Numbered from the stretch's first letter, positions 23,616 through 32,158 are shown. The stretch is DNA of 45,008 nucleotides from WLNJ01 sp037131165 (GCA_037131165.1 JBAXRO010000009.1:1-45008); one strand, 5' to 3'. Numbers and translations are program-made. Notes: generated by a model from the letters alone, not told the origin.

Positions 23616-24182
23616 ATGGAAGCAAGCCGGATCGAAGTGGTGGACGAGACTGAACTCGTTGCCGAGCTGAAGAAGAGCAGCGGACCGCTGATGGCCATCG
23701 GGGTGATCGCCCTGATCGCCGGGATCGTCTGCATCTTCGTACCGGCCGTCGCATCACTCGCGATCGGAATCTTCATTGGCTGGATCCTGATCTTCGCTGG
23801 CGTCCTCGGTGTTGTCGACGCCTTCGCCGTGCGCGAGAAGGGCCGGGTCGCCCTGCGCCTGCTGAGTGCCGTGATCACGGCGGGGATCGGCATCTGGGTG
23901 CTGACCTCCGACTACAAGGGGACCTTCACCCTGACTGTGATCCTCGGGATCTGGTTCTTCGCTGGAGGCGCGATCAAGCTGATCGCCGGTATCCGCGAGC
24001 GCGGGACCCCCGGTGCCGGTGTGCTCGTCCTCAACGGCGTCCTCTCGCTGATCCTCGGCGGGTTGATCCTCGCCGACCTTCCGTCCTCGGCCTCATGGGC
24101 GATCGGACTGCTGGTAGGTGTCGACCTGATTTTCGCCGGATTCGCCCTGATCGCGACGGCCTCGGCGGCCAAGAGACTCTGA
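23616..24182 (+). CDS. HdeD-like (DUF308) membrane protein
   Basis: The 188-residue protein has six membrane segments grouped in three similar pairs. Each pair reads Gly-rich helix, short loop, Gly-rich helix (PLMAIGVIALIAGIVCIFVP, then SLAIGIFIGWILIFAGVLG, and so on). This is the DUF308/HdeD pattern; in E. coli HdeD is tied to acid resistance at high cell density. The N-terminus is a short acidic tail (EASRIEVVDETELVAELK). The ATG at 23616 has GAGGAGG eight bases upstream, one of the clearest ribosome sites in the window. Its own role here is not known. Confidence 0.8.
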   Translation: MEASRIEVVDETELVAELKKSSGPLMAIGVIALIAGIVCIFVPAVASLAIGIFIGWILIFAGVLGVVDAFAVREKGRVALRLLSAVITAGIGIWVLTSDYKGTFTLTVILGIWFFAGGAIKLIAGIRERGTPGAGVLVLNGVLSLILGGLILADLPSSASWAIGLLVGVDLIFAGFALIATASAAKRL

Positions 24183-24190
24183 TTCCCGCG

Positions 24191-24508
24191 ATGAGGCTTG
24201 CTGCGGAAGGTTTTCGGCGGCGGGGGGCGAAAGACCCCGCCGTGACGGAAACCACTGCCCATGGCTGGTTGAGAACCCTGGTCGAGGCCTCCGGGCTCTC
24301 GTTCGTCTTCTTCGTGTTCTCGCTTCTGTTCGGCGGTGCCGGCCTGCGGGAGGCGGCCGGCACGGCCGTCGCCGTCGCCGGTGCCCCGGGGCCCGGCGGC
24401 AGCAACTCGCTCGCATCGGAAATCGCGGCGATCGTATTCGGGCTGCGGGTGTTCGCAGCAGCGCTGGCGCGGCAGGAGTCCGCCCGCTTGCGCCGAAACC
24501 CGGCCTGA
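24191..24508 (+). CDS. Small membrane protein, unknown
   Basis: The reading frame gives 105 residues from ATG 24191, or 88 from GTG 24242. It has one clear membrane segment (SGLSFVFFVFSLLFGGAGL) and a second weaker hydrophobic stretch (EIAAIVFGLRVFAAALA). The ends are Arg-rich. No family is recognised and the start is uncertain because neither codon has a good ribosome site. It lies eight bases after the HdeD-like gene and one base before the GTG of the next gene, which favours a real coupled gene. Confidence 0.45.
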   Translation: MRLAAEGFRRRGAKDPAVTETTAHGWLRTLVEASGLSFVFFVFSLLFGGAGLREAAGTAVAVAGAPGPGGSNSLASEIAAIVFGLRVFAAALARQESARLRRNPA

Positions 24509-24509
24509 G

Positions 24510-25823
24510 GTGCAGGACCTTTCACTCAGGGAACGACTCCGCTCCTTCTGCGAGGAAGCAGCGATGCAGCTGGCCCACGATGCCGCCAGCGGCGAGGACG
24601 TTCCCTTCGAGCTGGTCGACGAGAGCGGCAACGACGGCCCGCCGCTCTGGTGCCACCGCACCCTGACCGGCGAGTTCATCCGCCGCCGCATCGGGGTCAT
24701 CGGGATGCTGCCGAGCTACCGGCCCGCGGCCGAGGCGCTCGAGCGGGTCGAGGGACTCGACGAATGGTTGCTCGCCCACGGCGAACAGCACGTCCCGGCC
24801 AGCGCGCGCGACCGCTCGGACGCGACCCTCAGGGTCTTTCTCGCCGAGGTCCTCGGGGAGACAGCCTCCTTCCACTTCGAAGAGGACCGGTTCGAAACGG
24901 CCTGGTCCGCGCTCGACGCCCTGCTGTTCGAGGGCCGGACGGCCGTGCTGCTGGCGGCACCGCTCCACGGGGTCGAGATCGAATCCGACGAGCTCCGCCT
25001 GGTCGACGACACCCTCCTGGTCTCGAACCGATCGGTCGAGGCCGAGGCGCTCCCGGGCGACCTCTTCCGAGGCGACGGACTGCCCGTCACCGTCGCGCTG
25101 GTCGAGGCCGATGACCCGAGCCCCGAGGCGCTCGGCCACGCCCGCCAGAAGCTTCGGCGCCTGCTCTGCGCCCTGAGGCTCTTCGGTGAGTCGAGCCCGG
25201 CACTGGGCGGTGCCGCCCGGATGCAGGTCGCTCGCGGCCCGTGGCAGGTGCTCGGACTTGAAGGCTCCGGTAGCGCCCGCGGGGTCCTCGCGATCGAGGG
25301 CGAGCGCGAAGGCGAGCTGACCGAGTTCTGCTCGCTCGTCTCGAGGCGCTGGCCCCGGGGAGGGGAGATCGCCTGGGCGCTGCGCCGCCACGAGTTCGGC
25401 TGCGACAGGCTCCACTACTCGGATTCGCTCAGCGACCACCTGCTCGCACTCCGCGCACTGCTCGAACCGGAAGGGCCGACCAGCGGGCAACTCACCCAGC
25501 GAGTCGCGGCCCTCTGCGCCCTTCCCGAGGACCGTGCGCGCCTGGCCGAGCGGACGGCACGGGCAGTCGCCCTCGAACGCAGCTCCGTCACTGGGATCTC
25601 GGCCCACGAGCCTGAAGCGGAGGCGCTGAGCCTCGAGATCGAAGGCCACCTGCGAGCGCTCGTGCGCGACGTGATCTGCGGTCACCTCGACAGTGACCTC
25701 CGCGGGCTGGCCGATTCGATCATCGCCGAGTCGGCCGCCCCGGCCGAGGCCGAGAGGCCGACCGGTCGCGACCGATCCTCCGGACGTCGCCGCTTCGGCG
25801 AGCCGGACTCGCTCGCAGCCTGA
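24510..25823 (+). CDS. Protein of unknown function with a possible degenerate HEPN-type C-terminal domain
   Basis: The protein has 437 residues from GTG 24510 (ATG 24564 is an alternative). No motif gives a sure name. The C-terminal third, from about residue 295, runs RRHEFGCDRLHYSDSLSDHLL-ALRALLEPEG, then LTQRVAALCAL, then AVALERSSVTG. Its spacing resembles the Apea-like HEPN domain, where the last segment usually ends in R....HG. Here that His is replaced (RSSVTG), so any RNase activity would be lost or altered. The first 290 residues contain mixed alpha/beta segments and several conserved-looking Trp and His. The gene follows the small membrane protein closely and converges on the ArsA-like gene with 13 bases between stops. 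Confidence 0.5.
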   Translation: MQDLSLRERLRSFCEEAAMQLAHDAASGEDVPFELVDESGNDGPPLWCHRTLTGEFIRRRIGVIGMLPSYRPAAEALERVEGLDEWLLAHGEQHVPASARDRSDATLRVFLAEVLGETASFHFEEDRFETAWSALDALLFEGRTAVLLAAPLHGVEIESDELRLVDDTLLVSNRSVEAEALPGDLFRGDGLPVTVALVEADDPSPEALGHARQKLRRLLCALRLFGESSPALGGAARMQVARGPWQVLGLEGSGSARGVLAIEGEREGELTEFCSLVSRRWPRGGEIAWALRRHEFGCDRLHYSDSLSDHLLALRALLEPEGPTSGQLTQRVAALCALPEDRARLAERTARAVALERSSVTGISAHEPEAEALSLEIEGHLRALVRDVICGHLDSDLRGLADSIIAESAAPAEAERPTGRDRSSGRRRFGEPDSLAA

Positions 25824-25836
25824 GCCGGGCCGGCGC

Positions 25837-26994
25837 TCAGTCGAACAGGGCCGACTCGATCCGGGCGAGGCCGGCGACGTCGTGGACCTCGCCGTCGAGC
25901 ATCGGCACCGTCACCATCACCTCCGAGCCGACGCCCGAGCTCAGGCGCTCGACCCCATTCGAGTCCCGCTCCGCTGCCGCGGCCGCCACGTCGACCGCCA
26001 CCGCGACTCGTTGGGACAGCTCGTCGCCGAGCTCTTCGCGGACCGCTGCGGCCCTCACGGCTCGGCGGCTCGTGCCGGGAGCCGAGTGGACCCGGTTGGC
26101 GATGGTCGCCCTCGGGCTCATTCCCCGTTCGCGGAGCGCGCCGGCGAGGTGAATCGCCTCGGCGGTCGGCGCCTCCTCCGGGGCCGCGACCACGACGAAG
26201 GCCGTGGTCGGCGCGACGAGCAGGTCGGCGACCGCGTGCGCGCGCTCGCTGAAGCCGCCGGTGATTCCGCTGATCGCCGAGAAGAAGTCCGACAGGTCGG
26301 TGAAGAAATCGGCCCCAGTGACCCGCTTGAGAGCTGCGAAGACGAGACCGGTGCCGCCACCGGCGATCCTCATCCCGAGCCCGGCGGGGCGCATCAGGAT
26401 CTGCACCGCCCGACCGTCGAAGAAGCTCGAGAGCTTCGCCGGCGAATCGAGGAAGTCGATTGCGTTGCGCGACGGTGGGGTGTCGAGCACGATCAGGTCG
26501 AACTCGCCCTCGGTCTCGAGCTCATGGAGCTTCGCGATGGCAGTGAACTCCTGCGAGCCCGCGACCGCGCCGGAGATCTCGCGATAGATCCGGTTGCCGA
26601 GGACCCTGTCGCGGGTCACCGTGTCAGGGGAGATGCGGCCGATCAGCTCGTCGAACGTGCGGCGGCTGTCGAGGGTCATCGCCCACAGCTCGCCGCCTTC
26701 GACCGGCTCGATCCCCGCTGCCTTAAGCCTGCGGCTGGTCACCCGCGAGGGCGCGTTCTCGAGCCTGTCGACGCCGAGGGCCGCGGCCAGCCGCTTGGCC
26801 GGGTCGATCGTGACGACGGCAACCCGCTTGCCCCGACGGGCCATCCCGAGCCCGATGGCGGCAGCGGTCGTCGTCTTGCCGACTCCGCCGGCGCCTGCCA
26901 CCACGCAGACTTCCGCATCGGCCAAGATCGGCCCGAGGCCGCCATTCCGGCGACTCGAACGGTTGCTTGATCTGGCTGGGTCGGCTGGGGCCAC
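25837..26994 (-). CDS. ArsA/Get3-family ATPase
   Basis: The 385-residue protein is a SIMIBI-class ATPase. It has the deviant P-loop VAGAGGVGKTTTAAAIG (residues 32-48), the switch segment VTIDPAKRLAAALGVDRLEN, Walker B LIVLDTPPSRNAIDFLDSP, and the C-terminal ATIANRVH. The proteins that target tail-anchored membrane proteins or pump arsenite carry GKGGVGKTT; here the signature Lys is Ala, as in the second ArsA-like paralogue of many actinobacteria, which usually works with a partner copy. No second copy is seen here. Arsenic genes are absent, so a transport role is unlikely. The GTG start at 26994 has TACGCT ten bases upstream. It diverges from parA. Confidence 0.85.
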   Translation of the reverse strand: MAPADPARSSNRSSRRNGGLGPILADAEVCVVAGAGGVGKTTTAAAIGLGMARRGKRVAVVTIDPAKRLAAALGVDRLENAPSRVTSRRLKAAGIEPVEGGELWAMTLDSRRTFDELIGRISPDTVTRDRVLGNRIYREISGAVAGSQEFTAIAKLHELETEGEFDLIVLDTPPSRNAIDFLDSPAKLSSFFDGRAVQILMRPAGLGMRIAGGGTGLVFAALKRVTGADFFTDLSDFFSAISGITGGFSERAHAVADLLVAPTTAFVVVAAPEEAPTAEAIHLAGALRERGMSPRATIANRVHSAPGTSRRAVRAAAVREELGDELSQRVAVAVDVAAAAAERDSNGVERLSSGVGSEVMVTVPMLDGEVHDVAGLARIESALFD

Positions 26995-27088
26995 GGGCGC
27001 CCTCAGCGTAGAGGCCGGGCGGTCGGCACGGGACTCGCTTCGATCGCCGGGAAGGAATCACGCCACTGCGGGCGAATACCGCGTCGCA

Positions 27089-28252
27089 ATGGAAGAACAG
27101 GGGAACATGACCAGATTCAGCGCCGACCAACTGATGGGCGCATCGCGGATCGCTCCGCACGTAGCACCGGCCGAGCTCGCAGTCGAGGCCGTGCCGGCTC
27201 CCGAGGTCCAAATCGAAGCGGCTGCGCAACCGACCGAGGCTGTCCGCGGCGAGGCTCCCGTCCCGACCATGGCGCCGACCGAGGTTCCCGCTCCGACCAT
27301 GGAGAGGCCCGAAGTTCCCGCCCCGAGCGTGGAGAGGCCCGAAGTTCCCGCCCCGAGCGTGGAGAGGCCCGAGCCGCGGGTCGTCGAATCGCTCCCGGCC
27401 GTGCTCAATGCTCCGGCCCCGACCCCGGTCCAACCGCAGGTACCGGCCCCGATGGCGTCGCCCCAACAGCCGAGCTCCGCTGCGATCCCCCAGCCCGGCA
27501 TGAGGGTGATTGCCCTCGCCAACCAGAAGGGCGGAGTCGCAAAGACCACCACGACCCTCAACCTGGCAGTCGCATTCGCCGAGGAGGGGCACCGGGTGCT
27601 CTGCATCGACATGGACCCGCAGGGCAACCTGACGATGTCCCAGGGACTCGACCCCGACGAACTGACCGAGTCGATGTACAACGTTCTGCTCGGCCAGATG
27701 CCGATCCGCCAGATCATCCACAAGCGCGAGATCGACGTCGCCGTCTCCTCGATCGACCTCGCCGGAGCCGAGCTCGCGATGTCGTCGATGATCGGTCGCG
27801 AGCGCTCGCTCCAGAAGGCTCTTGCAGAGGTCCGCGACGACTACGACTTTGTCTTCATCGACACCCCGCCGAGCCTCGGACTGCTGACGATCAACGCTCT
27901 GACCGCCTCGCAGCGGGTGATCGTCCCCGTCCAATGCGAGTATCTCTCCATGCGTGGCCTGCTCCAGCTGCAGAACACACTCGGCATGGTGCGCGAGCAC
28001 CTCAACCCCGAGATCGAGATCCAGGGGATCCTGCCGACGATGCTCGATACCCGCACCCTGCACGCTCAGGAGGCGATTCAGCTGCTCGAGGAGAACTTCA
28101 CCGGCCGGGTGTTCCGCTCGCGGATCAGCCGGACAGTTCGGTTCGCAGAGGCACCGGTCAAGGGGATGTCCGTCCTCAAGTACGAGCCCGAGGGCACCGC
28201 AGCCAAGTCCTATCGAGACCTCGCCAAGGAGATAATGGAAAGTGTCGGATAA
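27089..28252 (+). CDS. parA: ParA/Soj-type chromosome-partitioning ATPase with a Pro/Ala-rich N-terminal extension
   Basis: Residues from about 138 form a full ParA ATPase: MRVIALANQKGGVAKTTTTL (deviant Walker A, Lys at 147), CIDMDPQGNLTMSQGL, the Walker B region FVFIDTPPSLGLLTINAL, and PVQCEYLSMRGL. Family members move ParB-bound DNA or other cargo across the nucleoid. The first 137 residues are a Pro/Ala/Val/Glu-rich, disordered-looking extension containing two perfect and one partial ten-residue repeats (RPEVPAPSVE). No parB is in the window. The gene overlaps ftsZ by 11 bases, which suggests joint control of segregation or placement of the division site. ATG 27089 is chosen; ATG 27107 is an alternative. 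Neither has a strong ribosome site. Confidence 0.85.
   Translation: MEEQGNMTRFSADQLMGASRIAPHVAPAELAVEAVPAPEVQIEAAAQPTEAVRGEAPVPTMAPTEVPAPTMERPEVPAPSVERPEVPAPSVERPEPRVVESLPAVLNAPAPTPVQPQVPAPMASPQQPSSAAIPQPGMRVIALANQKGGVAKTTTTLNLAVAFAEEGHRVLCIDMDPQGNLTMSQGLDPDELTESMYNVLLGQMPIRQIIHKREIDVAVSSIDLAGAELAMSSMIGRERSLQKALAEVRDDYDFVFIDTPPSLGLLTINALTASQRVIVPVQCEYLSMRGLLQLQNTLGMVREHLNPEIEIQGILPTMLDTRTLHAQEAIQLLEENFTGRVFRSRISRTVRFAEAPVKGMSVLKYEPEGTAAKSYRDLAKEIMESVG
27301..27360 (+). repeat. Perfect 30-bp tandem repeat in parA, two copies plus a partial
   Basis: Two identical 30-base units (27301-27330 and 27331-27360) start GGAGAGGCCC. A third copy is cut after about 12 bases. The unit length is a multiple of three, so copy-number changes would keep the frame. 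Confidence 0.9.
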
Positions 28253-29504
28253 CAAGCGAGCAAGCATGCGCGAGGGTCCGCTCGCGGCCCTCTTCCGCAA
28301 GACGGACGAAGAAGGGCTCGAGCCACCGCGCGAGGGTGACGCAGCAACAGCCAGCGATCGGCTCGCCGGCTCTTTCACTTCCGAGGCCCAGCGTGGCCGC
28401 ACTGCACCCGAACCGACCCGCTCGGAGCAGACCAACGGCCAGCCGCTGATCCTCGTGGTCGGGGTTGGAGGCGCCGGCGTCAACGCCGTCAATCGCATGG
28501 TCGAAGCCGACGTGCGTGGAGTCGAGTTCATCGCGATCAACACCGACGTCCAGTCGCTCAGCCAGTCCGAGGCGGATCGCACGATCCACATCGGCGAGGA
28601 GGTCACTCGTGGCCTGGGCTCCGGGTCCGACCCAGAGGTCGGTCGCCGCGCCGCGATGGACGACCACGACACGATCAAGTCCGCCCTGCGCGGAGCAGAC
28701 ATGGTGTTCGTCGCAGTCGGGGCAGGTGGAGGCACCGGTACCGGTGCGGCACCGGTCGTCGCTCGCATCGCCCGTGACGCTGGCGCCCTGGTGGTCGGCA
28801 TCGTGACACGCCCGTTCTCGTTCGAGGGCACGCGCCGCGGCCAGGCCGCCGAGGCCGGAATCAACTCGCTCGGCAACGAGGTCGACACGCTGATCACCGT
28901 CCCGAACAACCGCCTGCTCGAAGTCCTCGAACAAGGCACTTCGATGGTCGATGCATTCCGCGTCGCCGACGACGTGCTGCGTCAGGGCGTGCAGGGGATC
29001 AGCGACCTGGTGACCTTGCCGGGCCTGATCAACCTCGACTTTGCCGACGTGCGGACGATCATGACCGACGCGGGCAGCGCCCTGCTCGGGATCGGCATGG
29101 GCACTGGAGAGCGCCGGGCGCTCGACGCAGCAGAGGGAGCGATCAGTTCACCGCTGCTCGAGACCAGCATCGAGGGAGCGAAGTCGATCCTGCTGTCGAT
29201 CACCGGCGGTACCGACATCGCTCTCTGGGAGGTCAACGAGGCAGCCAAGGTGATATCGGACGCAGCCCACCCCGACGCGAACATCATCTTCGGGGCGATG
29301 GTCGACGAGAAGCTCGGCGACCAGATCTGGGTGACGGTGGTAGCGACCGGTTACGCTAGTGAGCGGGCAGCCCGGAAGGCGCGCCGTGACGTCGCCGCAG
29401 CCCTCGGTGAGCCGAGCGGCGAGGTCAGGGTCGAGCGCCGTCGCGGGCGATCCGACGAAGGCGGGGGCGACATCGACGTCCCCGAGTTCCTCGCCGGCCG
29501 CTGA
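28242..29504 (+). CDS. ftsZ: Cell division protein FtsZ
   Basis: FtsZ polymerises with GTP at midcell to form the division ring. The tubulin-like core starts near residue 70 (ILVVGVGGAGVNAVNRM) and contains the signature GAGGGTGTGAAPVVA, the FSFEGTRR segment and the T7 loop NLDFADVRTIM. The C-terminal peptide DIDVPEFLAGR is the anchor for FtsA/SepF-type partners. Two features stand out: an N-terminal extension of about 65 residues (usual lead is 10-20), and a short, basic linker of about 40 residues before the peptide. The GTG at 28242 has AAGGAG ten bases upstream and overlaps the end of parA by 11 bases, so translation is probably coupled. ATG 28266 is an alternative start. Confidence 0.95.
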   Translation: MSDNKRASMREGPLAALFRKTDEEGLEPPREGDAATASDRLAGSFTSEAQRGRTAPEPTRSEQTNGQPLILVVGVGGAGVNAVNRMVEADVRGVEFIAINTDVQSLSQSEADRTIHIGEEVTRGLGSGSDPEVGRRAAMDDHDTIKSALRGADMVFVAVGAGGGTGTGAAPVVARIARDAGALVVGIVTRPFSFEGTRRGQAAEAGINSLGNEVDTLITVPNNRLLEVLEQGTSMVDAFRVADDVLRQGVQGISDLVTLPGLINLDFADVRTIMTDAGSALLGIGMGTGERRALDAAEGAISSPLLETSIEGAKSILLSITGGTDIALWEVNEAAKVISDAAHPDANIIFGAMVDEKLGDQIWVTVVATGYASERAARKARRDVAAALGEPSGEVRVERRRGRSDEGGGDIDVPEFLAGR

Positions 29505-29512
29505 CCTGGGCG

Positions 29513-29518
29513 TAAGCT
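29513..29518 (+). promoter_or_regulatory. Possible -10 element before the gamma-glutamyltransferase gene
   Basis: TAAGCT lies ten bases before ATG 29529, directly after the ftsZ stop. No -35 was found. Confidence 0.3.
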
Positions 29519-29528
29519 CACAACCGAC

Positions 29529-30998
29529 ATGGCTCGCGGAGTAACAGCCGCAGGGCACCCCGTCTCCGCCCAAGCGGGAGCGGACGCCCTGTCGGCCGGA
29601 GGCAATGCGGTTGACGCCGCGATCGCGGCGATGCTCGCCTCGTTCGTGGCTGAGCCGCTGCTGACCGGGCTTGGAGCAGGCGGGCTGATGCTCGTTGCAA
29701 AGCCTGACGGCGAAGCGGTCTGCCTTGACTTCTTCGTCGAGGCCCCCGGTCGGGGGGCCGACCACTCCAAGCGAGCAGACCTGCTGCCATGGGAGGTCGA
29801 CTTCGGCGACGCCACCCAGGTCTTCAACGCGGGTCCGGCGAGTGCCGGGGTTTGCGGAACGGCTGCGGGGATTGCCCACGCCTCCGAGCGCTTTGGCTCG
29901 TTGCCCTTGGCCGAGTTGGTCGGCCAGGCGGCACGGCTTGCCCGGGAGGGGGTCGCGCTCAACGCTGAGCAGGCCTACGTCGTCGGGCTGCTCGAGGGGA
30001 TCGTCACCTCGACCGACGAGGTGGCCGCGATCTTTGCTCCCGATGGGGAGCTTCTGGGCGAAGGCGACACGGTCCGCCAGCCGGAGCTCGGCGACGCGCT
30101 CGAGTTGCTCGGCTCTGAGGGCGCGGCACCTTTCAGGACGGGCAAGATCGCCGAAAGGGTCGCCGCTTGGCTGGCCGAGAGGGGCGGGCTGATCACGCTC
30201 GAGGACTTCGCCTCCTACGAGGTGGTCGAGCGGCAGCCGGTGGCGGTCGACTACCGCGGGCTGAGGGTGCTGGCCACACCGCCTCCGTCGGCAGGCGGCA
30301 CGCTTGTCGCCTTGACTCTCGGGAGGCTTGCGGCGGAACACGGCCCGGCTGACGCTGCGAGGCTGGTGGAAGCGATGCGCGAATCACAGGAGGCAAGGGA
30401 CGTCGAGTTCCTCGACGGGCTCGCCGAGCCGGGCTTCGCCGATCGCTTCCTCGGCGCGCGGCTCGGCTCGACGACCCACATCTCCGCGATCGACTCCGAC
30501 GGCCTCGCCTGCGCCGTGACCTGCTCGAACGGTTCGAGCTCCGGGGTGGTTGTGCCCGGCACCGGGATCCACCTCAACAACATGCTGGGCGAACAGGACT
30601 TGAATCCCCACGGCTTCCATCGCCATCCTCCGGGTCGCAGGCTGCCGAGCATGATGACCCCGACCGTGATCCTCGAACAGGGACGGCCTCGTTTCGCTCT
30701 CGGAAGCGCAGGGAGCAACAGGATCAGGTCGGCTCTCGTCCAGACGGTCGTCGGCGCGGTCGACCGCGGCTTGCCGCTGAAGGACGCTGTCGAGGCGCCA
30801 CGGCTGCATTGGGAGGACGGAGTCGTCTACTGCGAGCCGGGAGTAGACCTCTCCTCACTTGCGCCCGATGAGGCAGTGGCCGAGTTCAGGGCACCGAACC
30901 TCTTCTTCGGTGGGGTCCAGGTGGTCGGCTTGGCCGCCGACGGCAGCTTCGACGGTGCGGCCGACGCGCGGAGGGGGGGAGCGGTCGCATGGGCATGA
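29529..30998 (+). CDS. ggt: Gamma-glutamyltransferase family protein
   Basis: The 489-residue protein belongs to the N-terminal-nucleophile gamma-glutamyltranspeptidases, which cleave or transfer the gamma-glutamyl group of glutathione-like compounds. The N-terminal run GNAVDAAIAAMLASFVAEPLLTGLGAGG is diagnostic. The predicted self-cleavage and catalytic Thr is in GSTTHISAIDSDG (the T of TTH.S..D). The C-terminal SMMTPTVILEQGRPRFALGSAGSNRI closes the active site. There is no signal peptide, unlike the periplasmic E. coli enzyme, so a cytoplasmic role is implied. Actinobacteria often lack glutathione, and the natural substrate may be another gamma-glutamyl compound. It follows ftsZ by 24 bases and overlaps the lipoprotein gene by 10. 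Confidence 0.85.
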   Translation: MARGVTAAGHPVSAQAGADALSAGGNAVDAAIAAMLASFVAEPLLTGLGAGGLMLVAKPDGEAVCLDFFVEAPGRGADHSKRADLLPWEVDFGDATQVFNAGPASAGVCGTAAGIAHASERFGSLPLAELVGQAARLAREGVALNAEQAYVVGLLEGIVTSTDEVAAIFAPDGELLGEGDTVRQPELGDALELLGSEGAAPFRTGKIAERVAAWLAERGGLITLEDFASYEVVERQPVAVDYRGLRVLATPPPSAGGTLVALTLGRLAAEHGPADAARLVEAMRESQEARDVEFLDGLAEPGFADRFLGARLGSTTHISAIDSDGLACAVTCSNGSSSGVVVPGTGIHLNNMLGEQDLNPHGFHRHPPGRRLPSMMTPTVILEQGRPRFALGSAGSNRIRSALVQTVVGAVDRGLPLKDAVEAPRLHWEDGVVYCEPGVDLSSLAPDEAVAEFRAPNLFFGGVQVVGLAADGSFDGAADARRGGAVAWA

Positions 30999-31408
30999 GG
31001 CTTGGGGCAGCGGCGGCAGTCGTCATGGCCCTGGCTGCCGTCGGCTGCGGAGGCACTCAGCGCTCGGCGGATTTGTTCGTCGTCAAGCGCACCGGCTCGA
31101 TCCCCGGGGCCAACCTGACCCTCCTCGTCACCGACAACGGCACCGTCCGCTGCAACGGCGGCCCGCCGAAGGTGCTCCCCGGTGACCTTTTGGTCGAGGC
31201 CCGAGGCCTTACTGAGGAACTCGCTGCCGACCTCGGCAGGCCCGTGAGCGGTGATCCGCCGGCAAACAGCGTCTACCGGTTCGAGGTCAATCTCGGCGCG
31301 GGCAAGGCCAGCTGGACGGACGGCAGCCTCGGGCTGCCGCAGTCCTTCTTCAAGCTCTCGCAGCTCACCCGCAAGATCGCCAAGGGGACCTGCGGCCTGC
31401 AGCGCTGA
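30989..31408 (+). CDS. Putative lipoprotein
   Basis: The 139-residue protein begins with a Met-Arg n-region and a hydrophobic Ala-rich core, and ends its signal in AAVGCGG, a good lipobox with Cys near residue 20. The mature part (DLFVVKRTGSIPGANLTLLV, CNGGPPKVLPGDLLVEA, YRFEVNLGAGKASWTDGSLG) has no family I know. It contains two further Cys. It overlaps the gamma-glutamyltransferase end by 10 bases, so it is translated from the same message. ATG 30995 is an alternative start. It converges with the Lon-N-domain gene over a 108-base gap containing only small weak hairpins. Confidence 0.6.
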   Translation: MGMRLGAAAAVVMALAAVGCGGTQRSADLFVVKRTGSIPGANLTLLVTDNGTVRCNGGPPKVLPGDLLVEARGLTEELAADLGRPVSGDPPANSVYRFEVNLGAGKASWTDGSLGLPQSFFKLSQLTRKIAKGTCGLQR

Positions 31409-31516
31409 GCGCTGGATCGCGAGCAAGGCGGCGAGTCGCGGCTCAGTTGCCGGCGATCCTTCATTGGAAGGTCGGTCCGCCTCAGGGCGGGCGGCCAGGT
31501 TGCGGGGAGCCGCTGC

Positions 31517-32152
31517 TCAGGCGGCGTTGGGTCCGAAGCGGACTTTGCCGTTGCTTCGAGCGAGCGCCTCGGCCGCACCGACGTCGTCCACTCGCTTCAG
31601 CGCGGCCCTGAACAGCTTCTCGAGCAGCTTCATCCTTGCGTTCTCGCTGCGCAGCTCGAGCAGCGTCTGCTTCGCGTCCACGCCGAACTCGACGGTAGCC
31701 GCCATCGCATATGAGTCGAGGGCGGCCAGCTCCTCGTCCTCGAGCTCGCGGTCGGTTGCCTGGGTGTAGAGGTCGGAGTAGAGCGAGCGGACCGCCTCGG
31801 CCGCCTCGGTCCCGTCAGTCGAGTCCGGCTCGTCGTCGAGGAATTCGACCTCGCCGGCGGGGTAGGCGAGGGTCTCGGTCCGTGAGATCAGCTCGAAGCG
31901 GCGGGTCCCGCGGCAGAGAATGTCGAGCCGCCCGTCCGGGGTGCGGTCGAGGACCTCCTCGACTTCGACGGCGCAGCCGATCTCCCGCAGCCCGCCTTCG
32001 TCTGTCCAGACGATCCCGAACTCTGACTCGTGCTCGAGGCAGAAGGCGATCATCGACTTGTAGCGCTCCTCGAAGATGTGGAGCGGCACCGCCTCCTTCG
32101 GCAGCGCGACCAGTCCCAGCGGGAAGATCGGGAAGTTGCTGCGCGAGGCCAT
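31517..32152 (-). CDS. LON peptidase substrate-binding (N-terminal) domain protein
   Basis: The 211-residue protein is the stand-alone N-terminal LON domain with no ATPase or protease part. It reads FPIFPLGLVALPKEAVPLHIFEERYKSMIAFCL, then GTRRFELISR, and a helical C-terminal half with SYAMAATVEFGVDAKQTLLEL. Such proteins are common in actinobacteria; they may bind unfolded proteins, but the function is not established. The ATG at 32152 is six bases after TATGCT, a leaderless pattern; an in-frame start 11 codons upstream is rejected for that reason. It diverges from the photolyase gene. Confidence 0.85.
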   Translation of the reverse strand: MASRSNFPIFPLGLVALPKEAVPLHIFEERYKSMIAFCLEHESEFGIVWTDEGGLREIGCAVEVEEVLDRTPDGRLDILCRGTRRFELISRTETLAYPAGEVEFLDDEPDSTDGTEAAEAVRSLYSDLYTQATDRELEDEELAALDSYAMAATVEFGVDAKQTLLELRSENARMKLLEKLFRAALKRVDDVGAAEALARSNGKVRFGPNAA

Positions 32153-32158
32153 GCGGCG

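Noticed and set aside
26723..28939. 738-codon minus-strand frame opposite parA and ftsZ
   Set aside because: It is antisense to two certain genes, with no ribosome site or domain. High GC suppresses stops on that strand.
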